NCBI RefSeq assembly: GCF_008831285.2
Contig: NC_045138.2
Span: 11,732,571 to 11,796,570 of the forward strand
Direction of reading: 5' to 3'
Source: Nymphaea colorata
Lineage: Eukaryota; Streptophyta; Magnoliopsida; Nymphaeales; Nymphaeaceae
DNA length: 64,000 nt
The notes under the pieces are model-generated. The model was given only the letters and a program-made list of their open reading frames with translations. It did no database searches and had not been told where the DNA came from. The position numbers and the translations under genes were made by a program. Positions 10,201-23,125 of the stretch are shown piece after piece (the stretch's first letter is position 1; the number at the start of each line of letters is the position of its first letter).

Positions 10201-10507
10201 CGCACTTGACTTTGCTTCCACCCACCAAGTGCTGCTCCTCTGACGCGTTTCCGCTGGTGGTGTTCTGCTCGCTGCCTGGTTCTTCTCGCTGCCTAGTCCC
10301 TCTCACTGGGATCACACGGGTCAGCCACTTCTCCTCTTCTTCCTTCTCGAGGAGAGATTATATTAGAAGATCCTCCATCCGTCTCTTCTTCCTGTTTTAG
10401 TGTTTTTTTTTCTTCCTTTTTTAACATGGGAAGAGTATCGTTGCATCTTGTGGTTGTCTCTCTATTCTTCCCATTCTTCATCGGAACAATGTCTCTACTC
10501 ACATGTT

Positions 10508-10580
10508 GTGAATGCTGATCATGGGGTTGTCAATTTGTGAATGCTGATCATGGGGTTGTCAATCTATGAATGCTCATCAA
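10508..10580. repeat. 29-bp tandem repeat, about 2.5 copies
   Basis: Units start at 10508 and 10537 (gtgaatgctgatcatgggg), followed by a partial diverged third unit from about 10566. Confidence 0.88.
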
Positions 10581-11280
10581 TGGTTGTTCTAATTTTTTAT
10601 CTTATTAATATGTGACAGGTTTATTTTTCCTGCAACAGGGTTAAGCAAATGCTGATCACAAGGTTTTGTAATGCATGTATTGTTATCTGAGATCATGATT
10701 GACCCAAAGGCAGATAATAGATTGTATATTCTATATGCATATTTGGATTGAAAAATTGGTTTTGAATGAAGGGGGTGGCCTCTTCTAAGTCCCTCTAGGT
10801 TCAATGGGCTTGGACTAGGGTCAGTCAGGTTGAGCTGGGCTTCAATCAGGTCCACTGAGTCGGGCTGGAGATGGGTTTTAGTAAGCTTGAGTCTGCTGAG
10901 CTAGGTTCAAGCCTAGATGGACCTAGATTCAATTGACATTGGAACAAGGTTTGTCTATGTTTGGCCAGTCTATGCCGACTTGGGTTTGATTGGGTGAGTC
11001 TGGGCTAAGTAAATTGGGCTTAATAGACCTGACCAGGTTTGCTTTAACTGAATCAAGTTAGATCAGGGTCAGGCTTTAGGGTTTGGCAACTAAGCTAATT
11101 CAACGCAACCTGATGTGGACCCACCGAATTCACCAACATGCCCCACAAGCCATTCCAAACTATGAAAATGTAGTGATATGGAGATTAAACCACATTCCAA
11201 ACTATCATTGGACATGGCATTAAACTTATAAAAATGTTAAAATATAGAGATTAAACCGCATTTCAAACTGTCATTGGTCA

Positions 11281-11283
<3 letters not shown>

Positions 11284-11328
<45 letters not shown>
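11284..11328. repeat. (TA)n microsatellite, about 45 bp
   Basis: Uninterrupted alternating A and T. Confidence 0.93.
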
Positions 11329-11330
<2 letters not shown>

Positions 11331-11625
11331 TTGAGAGTGAGTAGATCTAATTGTGATTAACCTATTCCCAACTTGATCGAGCTAAGTATGCATGATTGAG
11401 CCAAATTGAGTTTAGATATTAAAAATAGAGTGTGGCACACTAGTGATCTCCAAACATATGGAAACTAAATTAAACTGAATCTAGGGCAAATGAACTAGAG
11501 CTTAGCTAGAATTTAAGTGGTTATGGGTGTGATGAATCTTCCTTACGCTCAATATGAGTTAATTGCTTTTGGTCGAAAACGGGAGTGAGAGTGACCTAGT
11601 GCCTAGGTCGTAACTCTATGGAACT

Positions 11626-11669
11626 AACATTTGGAAGTTGTACTTCATGAACCATTAAAGTTAAGCTGA
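11626..11669 (+). repeat. Second copy of the 44-bp sequence found in the copia deletion
   Basis: Identical to 1896-1939 over all 44 bases. The flanks here (ggaact on the left, acgcagtatg on the right) differ from the flanks at the copia site, so the similarity stops sharply at both ends. Confidence 0.85.
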
Positions 11670-12179
11670 ACGCAGTATGTAGAACTTCTTGCATGATAAG
11701 TTTAAGAAGTATATAAAAAATTGAGCTGAAAATTGTTATTTATAGGGAAGTGGATGATGGATCCCACAAGGCTAAATGAAGTTGAATCGAGCAAAAATGA
11801 GCTTACTTGAGCATATGTTAACCAAAAACGATACCCCTATGATTTAAATAGTCTAAAATAGACATGATTGTAGTTGCTATAGTCTTGGTTGATCAACTCT
11901 TAGGATTTCCATATGGTTCAGGGTTAAATGGCAAAGTTGACATAGTGTCGACTGGTAAACTAAGGTGTTTTTAAATTTTAGGTTAATGAAGCTCTAATTA
12001 GAGTGAAATGAGATAGTTTGACATTGTTCCTATGTGATGACACCAACACACATATACACTTGTTAAATGGTGTATAGTGGAGCTGTAATACAAAGTGAAT
12101 TTTTTTGCACCTACATAATGGCATAGGGCTTAACATGTCCTATGAAATTAGTAAATAAGATACCAACATAATTTTCACA

Positions 12180-12830
12180 ACTTGGCTACCTCCCACATTG
12201 GGTGTAGGCTTCTAACTTATGCTCTAGTGTCAAAAAGACTAGAAATCAAGACAATCAATCACTTAACAACCCCTTAGGGAACATAAGTTTTTCACGTGTG
12301 GGAACCCAAGGCCAAATGTTAAATTGACTCTAATACCAAATGTTACAACCCAAAAATGACTCAATCCCACACTGGGCTCAAGTACTGTCCGATGGATTCC
12401 AACCCACCCACTATTAGTTTTAGTTTTAGACCCAATAAAGTTAGGAACCGAACAACTAATCACTTAAAAGCCTCATTTATAAATTCTCAAAGTTCCTCAC
12501 AATCATAGATACAAGACTAAGTTTTTCAATGAAGTATTACAATTTACCCTCTTTTAAGGCACACATGTCAACGTGTGTGGGACCTCAAGTCTGAATGTTG
12601 AATTGACTTTGATATCAAATGTCACAACCCACCTCACTCCTAGATTGGACTTGGTCTCCTACTCCGGCATATCCCAACTTGGCCCCTAGCAACTTCTACT
12701 TTAGACCCAAAAAAGTTAGAAATTATGACAAATAATCACTTAACATCCTCTTTTATAAGTTATTCAAGATTCTTCACAATCTTAGATATAAGACTTATCT
12801 TTTCAATGGTAAGCTACAACAATTAGTGCA
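12180..12830. repeat. Two diverged copies of a roughly 300-bp repeat in direct order
   Basis: Shared blocks recur in the same order: gtgtgggaaccc / gtgtgggacctc (about 12296 and 12578), a stretch on loss of an 'aatgtcacaaccca' type block (about 12338 and 12618), tttagacccaa..aagttag (about 12426 and 12702), aatcacttaa (about 12455 and 12734) and cacaatc..agata.aagac (about 12498 and 12776). Identity is moderate. It may be a decayed tandem duplication of part of an LTR element, but no LTR boundary was found. Confidence 0.6.
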
Positions 12831-15013
12831 TGGCACTCCCTATCCTCAACAAATAAGTTGTTGTAGACTAAGAAGCATCACATGTCTATGAGTGCATAAC
12901 AATGTGGTGCATTTTACAAAAACAACATCTTATCATAGAGTTAAAATGTTTTGCATTACTGCATATACTTATGTATATACATAATGATTACACCCGGAGC
13001 CTAAAATTATAGGCTCCAAGAAATGGTGTCAACCTCTATTTCTTTCATAATTTGTTTCGCAACTCTTGGACTTGCTGCATGATCAATGTGCAAATTTTCC
13101 TACCTGGTGAGGACATGGAAAGCAAATAATAGCAAATCGTCAAACAAACTATGAGTATCGCCTAAATTTTGAAGGCTTGTCGTTCATGTAATCCAAGATT
13201 ATCATGACATATAACCAAATTATGAGCATGTGAGAATAAACTTTAGGAATACATGTTATTGAGGCATTGATGATTAGGTAGTTCTAAGGCAATATCATAG
13301 AAAACAAGCACATATGTTTTGGAATAATAAGTGGATGCTTGACCATTAAATCTACAAGTCTTGCTATGGTAAGGATGTATGCTGTCAGTATACAATGTAT
13401 GTTCTAAAACAACAACAAACAATATAAAGCACAGGACAGTTAGAGTGAACAAATGCATACAACCACACACATTCCTGAGCCACGAGAGGTAATACACCCA
13501 TGAGGGTATATAGGACCGACTGTTGTGCAGCATAGGAAGGCACCAGGATGAAAGTGGTATGGGGCAACTCTGGCCATAAGTCCATAACAATGTGGCTGAA
13601 ATGCCAGGCAATTTTTTTATGCTTGTCACAATCAACTAACTAATGATTGAACTAAGCCATATTCATTTCTTACAATTCTAGAAGTCAGGGCCTTTTTGTT
13701 AACTGGACAGCGTCTAATGCATTTTTGCATTGAAGGCACTTTTAAAAATATATTTTTATTGTAAGAATAGTTGTAACATGTACCAATAATAGAATAACCA
13801 AACTCAAGTATAGTAGTGAATATGGGTTGATCCACTAAGGAACATGGTTTAATAATTTGATTTGATGATAATTGCTTGTACATAATTGCTGATGTATGAA
13901 AACTGAATGATGAATTGATGATGTGTTCTTGGTATGATGTTTATGGAATATGAGAATGATATGATATGGTTCCATGGGATGCATGACATATATGTTGTTT
14001 ACATACAAAATTTTACATCATACAAGATCGTTAGTTGGGAAAACTTGTAATCGCTTCCATTAGATTACATGAGAATCCATGAAAAATGGGACTCGGCCCA
14101 TCCGTCAATGTGTGACCATTCCTTGCACTCTTACAAGGGTAATCTAATCAATTACTAGACCTCATGATTTAATGTCCAATGATTGAGTATCATCCATTTC
14201 ATAAATGCACCACAGCAAACATGCGCTGGATTAGGAAAAGTTCCGGTTTTCAAATCTATTTGGATCTTTAGAATTTAGGGCTTATGAACTGGGAACACTC
14301 AAAGAGAGACATAGTTCATGAGCATTGTTCACCATAGACCCATGCAGAAATGAGCCTAGGTCATCATGATCAACACAACTAGGCTATACACGATTAGGAT
14401 GTGGTCAATAAGGGTTTAGGGACTTAGGTTGTGGCCCTAGAGATCCAAATTTTAATCAAGTTTATTTCATTGGAGATTCATATTGAGGTTCATGATGATC
14501 TAGCTAGAAATCCAACAACTTATATTAGTGATCTAGTTAGTGATCCAAAGTTAAAAGTTTGAGTTCAAATCAAGGGATAGTTCTAAAGGCTCCAATGATC
14601 TAGCTCACATCAGTGGTTTAAAAAGTTCCAGTAATCCCATCTCTATTCAAAATGAGATCCAATTTCAAATATATGAAAAAATGATCCAGGTCAAAATAAA
14701 AATCAGGACCTACTGTCATCTAGGGTTTATGAGATCCATATCTTGAGACTTGAGATCCCAAGTTTTTGGAGATCTATTACACTTTGTAATCCAAACTTGA
14801 AATTCAAACATTGTGTTCTAGATTTCATATTGAAATTCGAAATATAGTATTCATATCCAATGTCATCATGCAAAGGCTGAGTATAAACAAGGTGCTCATA
14901 TGCTAGGGCTGCTGTCTCAAGGCATGACACTAGTCCTGCTTGACTTAGCTTCTCTGCAAGTCGTACTGAGTATGTGACATATGTCATAGTGTTGACTTAA
15001 AACTTAGTGCAAC

Positions 15014-15097
15014 GCATGTATAGTATTAAAGACTTGCTTTGAAAGAAACTATATGATTTTATCATATGTGCATGCAAGTCTTTAATACATCTATGTA
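15014..15097. repeat. Imperfect hairpin with a second perfect hairpin in its loop
   Basis: The arms gtattaaagacttgc (15023-15037) and gcaagtctttaatac (15074-15088) are perfect inverses and extend outwards with a small bulge (gcatgtata / tatgtatgt side). The loop holds a second palindrome, atatgattttatcatat (15051-15067). Most likely a short inverted-repeat element; a small-RNA precursor is possible but unsupported. Confidence 0.6.
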
Positions 15098-15725
15098 TGT
15101 AGAGCTAGCTTAAAAATGATTTAATTGAAATTCTCAGAGATATCGCACTCTCTCTTAGACAACCCAAATCCTTTGACCATGGTTGTACCTAAAAACAATT
15201 TGAGCCTGAATCCACCAAGTCGTGGGCACCGGTGCATGCAGCTGGGAGCCAACTGGTTGTTTAATGGTGTTGGCTAAGTTGTCCAAATTCAATTAGGAAT
15301 GGCCCAGGGGCCAACCCAAGCTAAGAGTGCACCTCGCCCATATAGTCTTCAGTGCAATGATGGAACGAAGCTTGAGTTTTCCACAGTCAATGACTTAACC
15401 CACATGCAAATTCACAAGTTTAAGCAAATGAGCAATGTTACAAAGTGATCGGCTTAACACTGCTCTGCCCATGTGGCGGCCACATGGGCTGAACCCACTT
15501 CTCATTGCATTCATGAGTTATTTGTCATTAGATGTTTAATATATAGTTAGAAATAAATGGATGGAGGGAATAACCCGGCCCCTATTATGCAAGCCTAAAA
15601 TATGATATTCATGTACATCGTTTGATTAATAGTGATGCTACAGTGAGAATTACTTGTATTCTCATTCTCAGATTTGATGATGCGATACTTTGTTGCCCTG
15701 TCTTTTTTTAAGGAGCTCTTGTTGT

Positions 15726-16400
15726 TAGGCCTGAGCACCGGGCCAGGCCAGGCAGTCGTTGGGTACCTGGCCCCGAGTACGCTCGCCAACTTGGTTGGCC
15801 AGGTATCGTCGGGCCTGGCCCGGCCCGGCCCGGCCGACACAATAATAGGCCAGTTTCCAGTACCAAACCCGGTTCGTCGGGTGCCTAGTCGGCTCAACGA
15901 TTTTGATTCTTTTGAACTTTCCAGTGAAAGATTGAAGAACTGTGCCGTTGCCGTTGCCGCTGCCCGCCACCCGTCGGCCTCTACAACCATCACCGAACCT
16001 GCTGGCTGCTGGTGCTGCCTGTTCCTCTCCATTCCTCATTTTGTGCCGCTTGAGTTTTAACAGTTTGACTTTGGAAGGCTGAAGCTGCTACCGTCACCGT
16101 CGCCCCTGACTTTTGAGTCCCTTCCACTTCCACTTGCTGTTTCAGTCGCTGTTGCTAACACCTGCTCTGCTCCTCTCCTCTCACCTAATTGAAAAAATAT
16201 ATATTAAAAAAATTTAATTACGTAATGTATTTTTATGTTCGAGTTTAGTTTGGTCTTACTCGAATAAATTTGTTAGACTGTTACATGGCGCCCAGGCCCG
16301 ACCCAGCTTGTTTAACTATTTGTAAACGGGCCGAGCTGAGTACTTATCAGCAAAAACTTTTCTGGCCTGGCATGGCCGGACCGGCCAACGCCCAGACCCA
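15726..16400. mobile_element. GC-rich hAT-type MITE, 675 bp
   Basis: The left end TAGGCCTGAGCACCGGGCC and the right end, read on the other strand as TGGGTCTGGGCGTTGGCCGG, are imperfect inverted repeats. The flanks are cttgttgt (15718-15725) and cttgctgc (16401-16408), an 8-bp duplication differing by two C/T transitions. The interior is GC-rich near the ends and AT-rich at about 16190-16270; there is no transposase. Overlapping open frames on both strands here are products of the GC-rich inverted repeats. Confidence 0.75.
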
Positions 16401-16408
16401 CTTGCTGC

Positions 16409-17130
16409 GTATTTATAGTCTACATTTTGGTTTTGAGGGTTTTATTATATGTGTGAGTATATACTATTTTGCTATGCATATAAGTCAGTTTATTTTATAC
16501 TATGGAATGGTTCATTAGAAGAATTTACAATGCCCAATCTACACGCTCACTTAATTAGAGTAGAGCACATTATTTGCTTATGACAAGTCAAACCATGCGC
16601 CAATATGCAAATAGTTATTGTATTACATTGTAAGGTAGATCGTGCCATACGCTAATTACTTATAAACAAAATTTATCATACATGTATGTATGTATACCTC
16701 CACTGCACTTGTGGTTTGGATGGTATTTGCTTATAATAGCGTCATCACATCAAACTCCTAAACTCTGGCCACGCTTCCAATCGTCTACCAGGTGAATGTA
16801 GAGTAGAATTTGTTTATCTTGTGTCTAGAATAAACAAACATTTTGATTGTCAATTTCCTTTTGAGTGGCAAGAGAAATGTTCACACTTGATCTAAAACAG
16901 TGATTCATGGTCCAATGTTCCTTGAAATGTCACATGTTATTGTGATGTGAAGTTTTGAATCTAAGTTTTCAATGCCATGAGTGGAGAAGAAGAGAGAGAG
17001 ACTCAAAAACATGAGTTCGATACGCCCTATTTTCGTTTTCCCAAATACCGAACCGGGTCGTACCTGCTGATACTATATCGAAACCGCATCTAAACATGAA
17101 CCGGGTCCCCTCTGGAATCATCATTGTCTC
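16409..17130. other. Intergenic DNA upstream of the MCTP gene
   Basis: No coding or transposon signature recognised. It contains the distal promoter of the MCTP gene if that gene's leader begins near 17140. Confidence 0.55.
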
Positions 17131-18206
17131 TTTAAAAAGGCCTGCAAGGGAAAGTAGCGAGGGAAGAGACTGTGAGACTGTACGGTTTTTCTCTCGCTTT
17201 CTCTCTCGCTTCCTCTGGTTTGAAAGTACGGACTCTGAGCGTCTTTAATGGCTTAGGGTTTTGTTCAAAGAGGAGCTGTTTTTCCTTTTTTCCTTTTTTT
17301 TCTTGTGCTCCTCTTTTTGAGAGTTGCAAGTTCTCGGAAAATCTAGTCACTCGGCCATTCGGAGCAGGTTCGGGATCGCGATCTACGGCTGGGAACCCGG
17401 AATGGACGGAAGATGAACGGATAAGGTTTTGAGATTCGAGCGTCGCTCGCCTGGGGCTTCGTATCCTTTTTGGATATTCGGGATCGTTGGTTAAAAAAAA
17501 AAAGGATTTGAAATAGTGGGTGAAATTCCTGAAACGTCGGCATTTTGAATTTTTTTTCGCCTTCTTCCCTTTCCCTTGGCCTTTGATCTTAGGGTTTGTC
17601 GTCATGATTTTGAATTTGGCCGCAGCCTTTTCTTCTTTTCCTTGTCTGTAACTCCACAATCGAAAAGCAGAAGCGAAGGGAAGGATTGTAAAATCGCTCC
17701 ATAAATTTGGGCCGTCGTAGTCTAACCAGTCCCCAGATTAGGCTCTCCGCTGCGGGAGATTGCTGGCTTTGAACAGGTTCTCCTCAAAAACGCATTTTGG
17801 GGCACATTTCCCTTTTTCCCCCTCTTTTTCTTGAGAGCGATCGGTTAAATATGTTCCCTCAGATGTTATTCCTGCAATGCAGCTTCATCCATCATAGAAA
17901 AATGCCGACTTTTCCGTGACCCCTGAAGCCTAAGGGCTCTTTTTCCTGCTGCCTGTTTTACTTCCATTCCTCCACTCTTTTGGAAAGTAAATCTCTTCAG
18001 CGTAGGCTTCTAGTTTGCACATTTCCGTGGAATGCGGTCTCTCAGAAAGACAGATTTTCTCTTCGCCGGGCAGAACTAGGTCTTCTCGTTTGCTTTCTTC
18101 TGAACCTAGTTTGTCTGTTACCTTGACACTTTCATAAAGCGTAAACCAGGATTGCTTCGTTGTCTTCTACTTCTTGGGTGCCTGGTGTTGTTCTCTGTAA
18201 GGCGAA
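17131..18206 (+). promoter_or_regulatory. MCTP leader region, with possible TATA-like box and 5'-UTR intron
   Basis: TTTAAAAAG at 17131-17139 could serve as a TATA-like element for a transcript starting about 30 bp downstream. The following 1 kb is pyrimidine-rich and without long sense frames, as expected for a long leader. A pyrimidine tract ending tctgtaag at about 18201 would make a reasonable acceptor just before the ATG, and plant MCTP genes of this class often have a 5'-UTR intron. Neither site is proven. Confidence 0.35.
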
Positions 18207-20536
18207 ATGCAGCGCCCTATTCCCATGGAGGACTTCGCTCTCAAGGAGACGTCACCACACCTTGGCGGCGGGGGTGTCGGCGGTGACAAACTCACGAGCA
18301 CCTATGACCTAGTGGAGCAGATGCAGTACCTTTACGTCCGCGTCGTCAAGGCGAAGGATCTTCCTGCCAAGGACGTCACCGGGAGCTTGGACCCCTATGT
18401 CGAAGTGAAGCTTGGCAATTACAAGGGGACGACCCGCCATTTTGAGAAGAAGACTAACCCTGAGTGGAACCAAGTCTTCGCCTTCTCCAAGGATCGGGTG
18501 CAATCCAACCTGCTCGAATGTGTCGTCAAGGATAAGGATCTGGTGAAGGATGATTTCGTGGGCAGAGTGGTCTTCGACCTCAACGAGGTCCCCAAGCGTG
18601 TTCCGCCCGACAGCCCTTTGGCCCCTCAGTGGTACAGGCTCGAGGATCGCAAGGGCGAGAAGTCAAAGGGTGAGCTCATGCTGGCTGTGTGGATGGGTAC
18701 CCAGGCAGATGAGGCATTTCCAGAAGCGTGGCACTCTGATGCGGCCGCTGTTCCCGGCGACGGCCTAGCAAACATCCGATCGAAGGTATACCTCTCACCT
18801 AAGCTTTGGTATGTTAGAGTCAATGTAATCGAAGCTCAGGACTTACAGATTAGCGACAAGGGTAGGTATCCGGAAGTTTATGTTAAGGCAATGATAGGCA
18901 ACCAGCTTTTGAGGACTAGAGTGTCTCCAAGTAGGAATGCTAATCCTCTCTGGAATGAAGATCTGATGTTTGTTGCGGCGGAGCCCTTTGAGGAACACTT
19001 GGTACTGAGTGTGGAGGACAGGGTGGCGCCTGGAAAGGATGAGGTATTGGGGAAGACTGTCATCCCCTTGCAGAGTGTAGACAGGAGATTGGACTCTAAG
19101 GCTGTGAACACCAAGTGGTACAATCTTGAGAAGCATGTGGTTGTGGAGAACGGTGGCGAGCAGAAGAAGAAGGAGGTCAAGTTTGCTAGCAGGATTCACC
19201 TGAGGATCTGCTTGGATGGTGGGTACCATGTTTTGGATGAGTCTACACACTATAGCAGTGATCTGAGACCGACTGCCAAACAATTGTGGAAGCCTGCGAT
19301 TGGGGTCCTGGAATTGGGTATCTTGAATGCACAGGGTTTGCTGCCGATGAAGACAAAGGATGGGAGGGGGACAACAGATGCTTACTGTGTTGCCAAGTAT
19401 GGGCAGAAGTGGGTTAGGACCAGGACAATCATCGACAGTTTTACACCAAGATGGAACGAGCAGTATACTTGGGAGGTGTTTGATCCTTGCACTGTGATTA
19501 CTGTGGGAGTTTTTGATAATTGTCATCTTCTAGGGGAGAAAGCTTCTGGAAACAAAGATTCAAGGATTGGGAAGGTGAGGATACGCCTCTCGACCTTGGA
19601 GACAGATCGTGTTTACACGCATAATTATCCTCTGCTTGTCCTGCATTCTTCTGGGGTGAAGAAGATGGGCGAAGTTCATCTGGCGGTTCGCTTTACATGT
19701 TCTTCATTGCTCAATATGTTACACATCTACTCGCAGCCTCTGCTGCCAAAGATGCATTACCTTCATCCCCTTTCCGTTACTCAGCTAGATACTCTTAGGC
19801 ACCAAGCTACTCAGATTGTATCCATGAGGCTGAGCAGAGCTGAACCACCTTTAAGGAAAGAGGTGGTGGAGTATATGTTGGATGTCGATTCTCATATGTG
19901 GAGCATGAGGAGGAGCAGGGCTAATTTCTTGAGGATAATGAATGTCCTGAGTGGATTGATAGCAGTAAGCAAATGGTTTGATCAGATATGCAATTGGAAG
20001 AACCCGTTGACAACCATTCTGGTTCACGTGTTATTCCTGATCCTGGTTCTGTATCCTGAGTTGATTCTGCCGACGATATTTCTCTACATGTTCCTGATTG
20101 GTATATGGCACTTCAGGTGGCGGCCGAGGCAACCGCCTCATATGGATGCTCGATTGTCTCATGCAGAAGCTGTTCACCCTGATGAACTGGATGAGGAATT
20201 TGACACCTTCCCAACCTCTCGTCCAAATGATATAGTGAGGCTAAGGTATGATCGCCTGAGGAGTGTCGCAGGGAGGATCCAGACTGTGGTCGGGACTTGG
20301 CGACCCAAGGTGAGAGGCTGCAGTCCCTGTTGAGCTGGAGGGATCCACGGGCAACTGCCCTGTTTGTGACTTTCTGCTTCATTGCCGCTATTGTTCTTTA
20401 TGTTACCCCGTTCAGGGTGATGGCCATCATCGTTGGATTTTACCTGTTGAGGCATCCCAGGTTCAGGCACAAGCTCCCTTCCGTCCCTCTCAACTTCTTC
20501 AGGAGGTTGCCTGCGAAGACCGATTGCATGATATGA
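18207..20536 (+). CDS. Multiple C2-domain and transmembrane protein (FTIP/MCTP3-4 class), one frameshift near the 3' end
   Basis: Single-exon gene. The first frame (18207-20333) gives 708 residues; true homology follows it only to 20294, then continues from 20295 in the +2 frame to the stop at 20536, for about 776 residues in all, the usual family length. Order: short N-terminus typed MQRP..EDF.LKETSPHLGGG, C2 domain 1 (about 40-145, DVTGSLDPYVEVKLGNYKG), C2 domain 2 (about 198-310), C2 domain 3 (about 365-470, GTTDAYCVAKYG), then the plant phosphoribosyltransferase C-terminal domain with membrane segments at about 598-640 and in the last 60 residues. Family members bind Ca2+/phospholipid, tether ER to plasma membrane at plasmodesmata, and traffic proteins such as florigen and KNOTTED-type factors. 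The break lies in a GGG run (20292-20294), where one G fewer than expected is present: VVG-[D]-LATQGERLQ. It may be an assembly error or a real mutation. Confidence 0.92.
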
Positions 20537-22472
20537 AAAAGCCATCCATGGTGTAGAAGGCAATCGTTTAACGTCCATGTGTCCTCTACATGTCGTTATG
20601 GGATATGCTTGGCTCACCAGTGTGCTTGCCGATGGTTGCAGCATCCTTGCAAACTTCCTGTTTTCTCGATGGCAAATGGTTTCTTAGTATGTGATGTATA
20701 ATTTTGAATTGGTACGTTTCGTTGTCTAAGTTCGTGTTAAACATTTGAAATTTCTAATTCCTCCGTTTGCTTCCGGAATGGTCTTCTTCTTGTTCCTTTT
20801 TTTTCGTAATAGGTTGCTTGTGACACCTAGGGAGGGTCTTTCTTTATATGCATGTGTATATACATACTTGAGGGGACGATATTCTCTATTTTATGTATGT
20901 GTAACACTCGGGGTTAGCATTGAATGATGCGAGAGAAAGATAGTTGTGAGCGCATGTGAAGATTTTGTATATTGTGTGTACGGGTGCTTGTTTGTGTATG
21001 GATGATGAAACATTTTAATGGGCCCTACAACTGCGATCTTGAAAGAAAGTCTGTGTGAGCAAGCGGATAAATTGCTTAGATGCTGTCGATGCACCAAAAC
21101 ACAAGGTTCTTGCATTTGTGGTCTTTCTATCGAGAACTGTGGTGGATTTGTGGAGATTCTTTGTGTTAGGTTTCAGGTCGAACTTTGTATTTTCGATGTT
21201 GCACATTCTCCATGCCAAAGTCACCTCAGAGATTGGACTTTTATTTACTTAATTTTTTTTTTCATGACTGTGTTGACTGGCTTTATTCTTGGTCATTGGA
21301 TTTCCTAAGATGGTCAACCCTGTGTTTGCATTGGCGGCATCTAGAAACTTGTGTTTTGGGATGACTATCTGGTTAGTTGGATTTTCCCAGATGAATTATG
21401 CAATGTTGGCGTCTTGTTGGTTTATTTGAAAGTCTGCAGCATTCATATCCTTTGTACATTTCGGAGGCGTTTGACAAAAAAACATTGTATGTTTGAAACA
21501 CATCTTGTTTGACCACTATGTTCTTATTAGGAACCATTAAATGGCTATGAATGATTGAATGTTATGCTTAAATCTAACCCAATCTAGTAACGGATCTAAT
21601 CACATTATGCTGTTTGAACTTTGAAACAAGAGAAAAATGTTCATGAAACATGTATTTTAGGAATATATGTTCCAAGCACATGATATTCTTACTAAAAGTT
21701 ATCTGAAGTCCTCCAATGAAGGCTTTAGGGGAGGCCCATGTAACTGGTGAATTGATCGACCATCTGTATTCACCATCTCCACTACTTCCACAGCTAGGTT
21801 GCAGTGATTTGAGATTATGATCTGCAATAATCAAACACAACCATATAGAACTTACCACTTCTTTTCAAATGATTTCTCCATTCTATGGGCCCACTTACCA
21901 AACGAATAGTCTGCTGCCCTACAATCCTATGGTTTAGTATGAACCACATAAACTCCTAAGACTGTGCTATGAGAAAATAGCCAATCCCCTTTAGCACCAA
22001 CCCCCCACTTCTTTCGAGGACCACCGACTTCTGCTTATCCTTCGCTCCTCATTGATTGAACCATCGACACTGGGATGACCTTGCTATGAGAATGTCGGCG
22101 TTCATGCAAGAGATAATTCTAAAGCCTCAAAAAAATCGGCTAATTTTTTTTGTTTGCACTCGGATCCGGATAGGTGTTTATGGAATCGTTACATCCAGTG
22201 GATTTATTAAATGAGAGGGTGACCATTTTGTTCCGGCGAATACATAAATAATGTTTTTTTTTTTTTTTTTTTTTTAAAGGGTGTAGCACTGGCCAGATAG
22301 TCAAAACCCTGCCATCAGTTGGATTATTGCAGTTGTTATTTTTTTAGATTGCAAACAGTGATAACACTATTGTCAAGTTGATGTGGATAACTGTATGACC
22401 ACTTAAATCCAAAAGCAGCTCTAAACCTTGGAAAAATGAGCGACTTTGCAATACTATATGTTCCCATGCCAG

Positions 22473-22532
22473 ATTCAATGTCTTATGTCTCTATTCAGTG
22501 TCTTATGTCTCTATTCAGTGTCTTATGTCTCT
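22473..22532. repeat. 20-bp tandem repeat, three copies
   Basis: attcagtgtcttatgtctct occurs three times in a row, with one substitution in the first copy (attcaatg). Confidence 0.95.
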
Positions 22533-23125
22533 TTGAAAAAATAATCATTTTAAAAAAGGGCCAAAATATTGAGAGAGAGAAACTTTAGTGGGGATAAGTG
22601 GGTGGGGGACAATGACCTTTGCTTTAAGCAAAGAGTATGAAATTCATAATGTTTTTCTCTGTTTTTCTACAGGATAGTATTATTAAAGCATTATTTTGAC
22701 TATAATATTATTAATATATTATTTTTACTTTCTTAAATGGTGTTGTTATTGTCTGATGTGTTTATGCTTCGTACGTGAAAATTTAGGTTGATGACACATT
22801 AAAATAAAATGATCGTGCGGAAGCTACCTTTTTAAAAAGTTAGTTGTTTATTCAGTTTTTTAAAAACCTGTTTGTCAGTTGGACTGATAGGACCAAAGCA
22901 AAGCACCTTTTTTTTCTTTTCGTAAATGAATTAGAGATGCATTTGACAGGCATTTCAGATCCATGAATTTAAGGTTGGACCCTTCTCTTATCGGACATTA
23001 AATTCATAGCTTTAACATGTAACATGAACAGAGACGTTCATTTTGACCTTCAGTTTGTTTAAACTGGAGTTCTTGAAAAACACATCTTTTAACACAGTTT
23101 CAGATCTAAGATCCAAAGCAATCAC

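Larger units (their letters stand above)
10201..15725. other. Intergenic DNA, mostly unrecognised decayed repeats
   Basis: No gene with support. It contains a 29-bp tandem repeat (10508-10580), a (TA)n tract (11284-11328), the second copy of the 44-bp filler (11626-11669), two diverged copies of a roughly 300-bp repeat (12180-12830), and a long hairpin (15014-15097). Text such as gttgagctgggcttcaatca (10800-11100) looks like old transposon sequence, but no family could be named. Confidence 0.7.

Noticed and set aside
15595-16060. Overlapping frames of 145, 128 and 104 codons
   Set aside because: All lie on the GC-rich inverted repeats of the MITE at 15726-16400 and have no domain.
17132-17659. 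175-codon minus-strand frame
   Set aside because: Antisense to the MCTP leader, highly basic, no family; likely chance.
18843-19526. 227-codon minus-strand frame
   Set aside because: Antisense shadow of the MCTP coding sequence.
20297-20536. Separate small membrane-protein gene after MCTP
   Set aside because: It is the normal MCTP C-terminus, put out of frame by one missing base.
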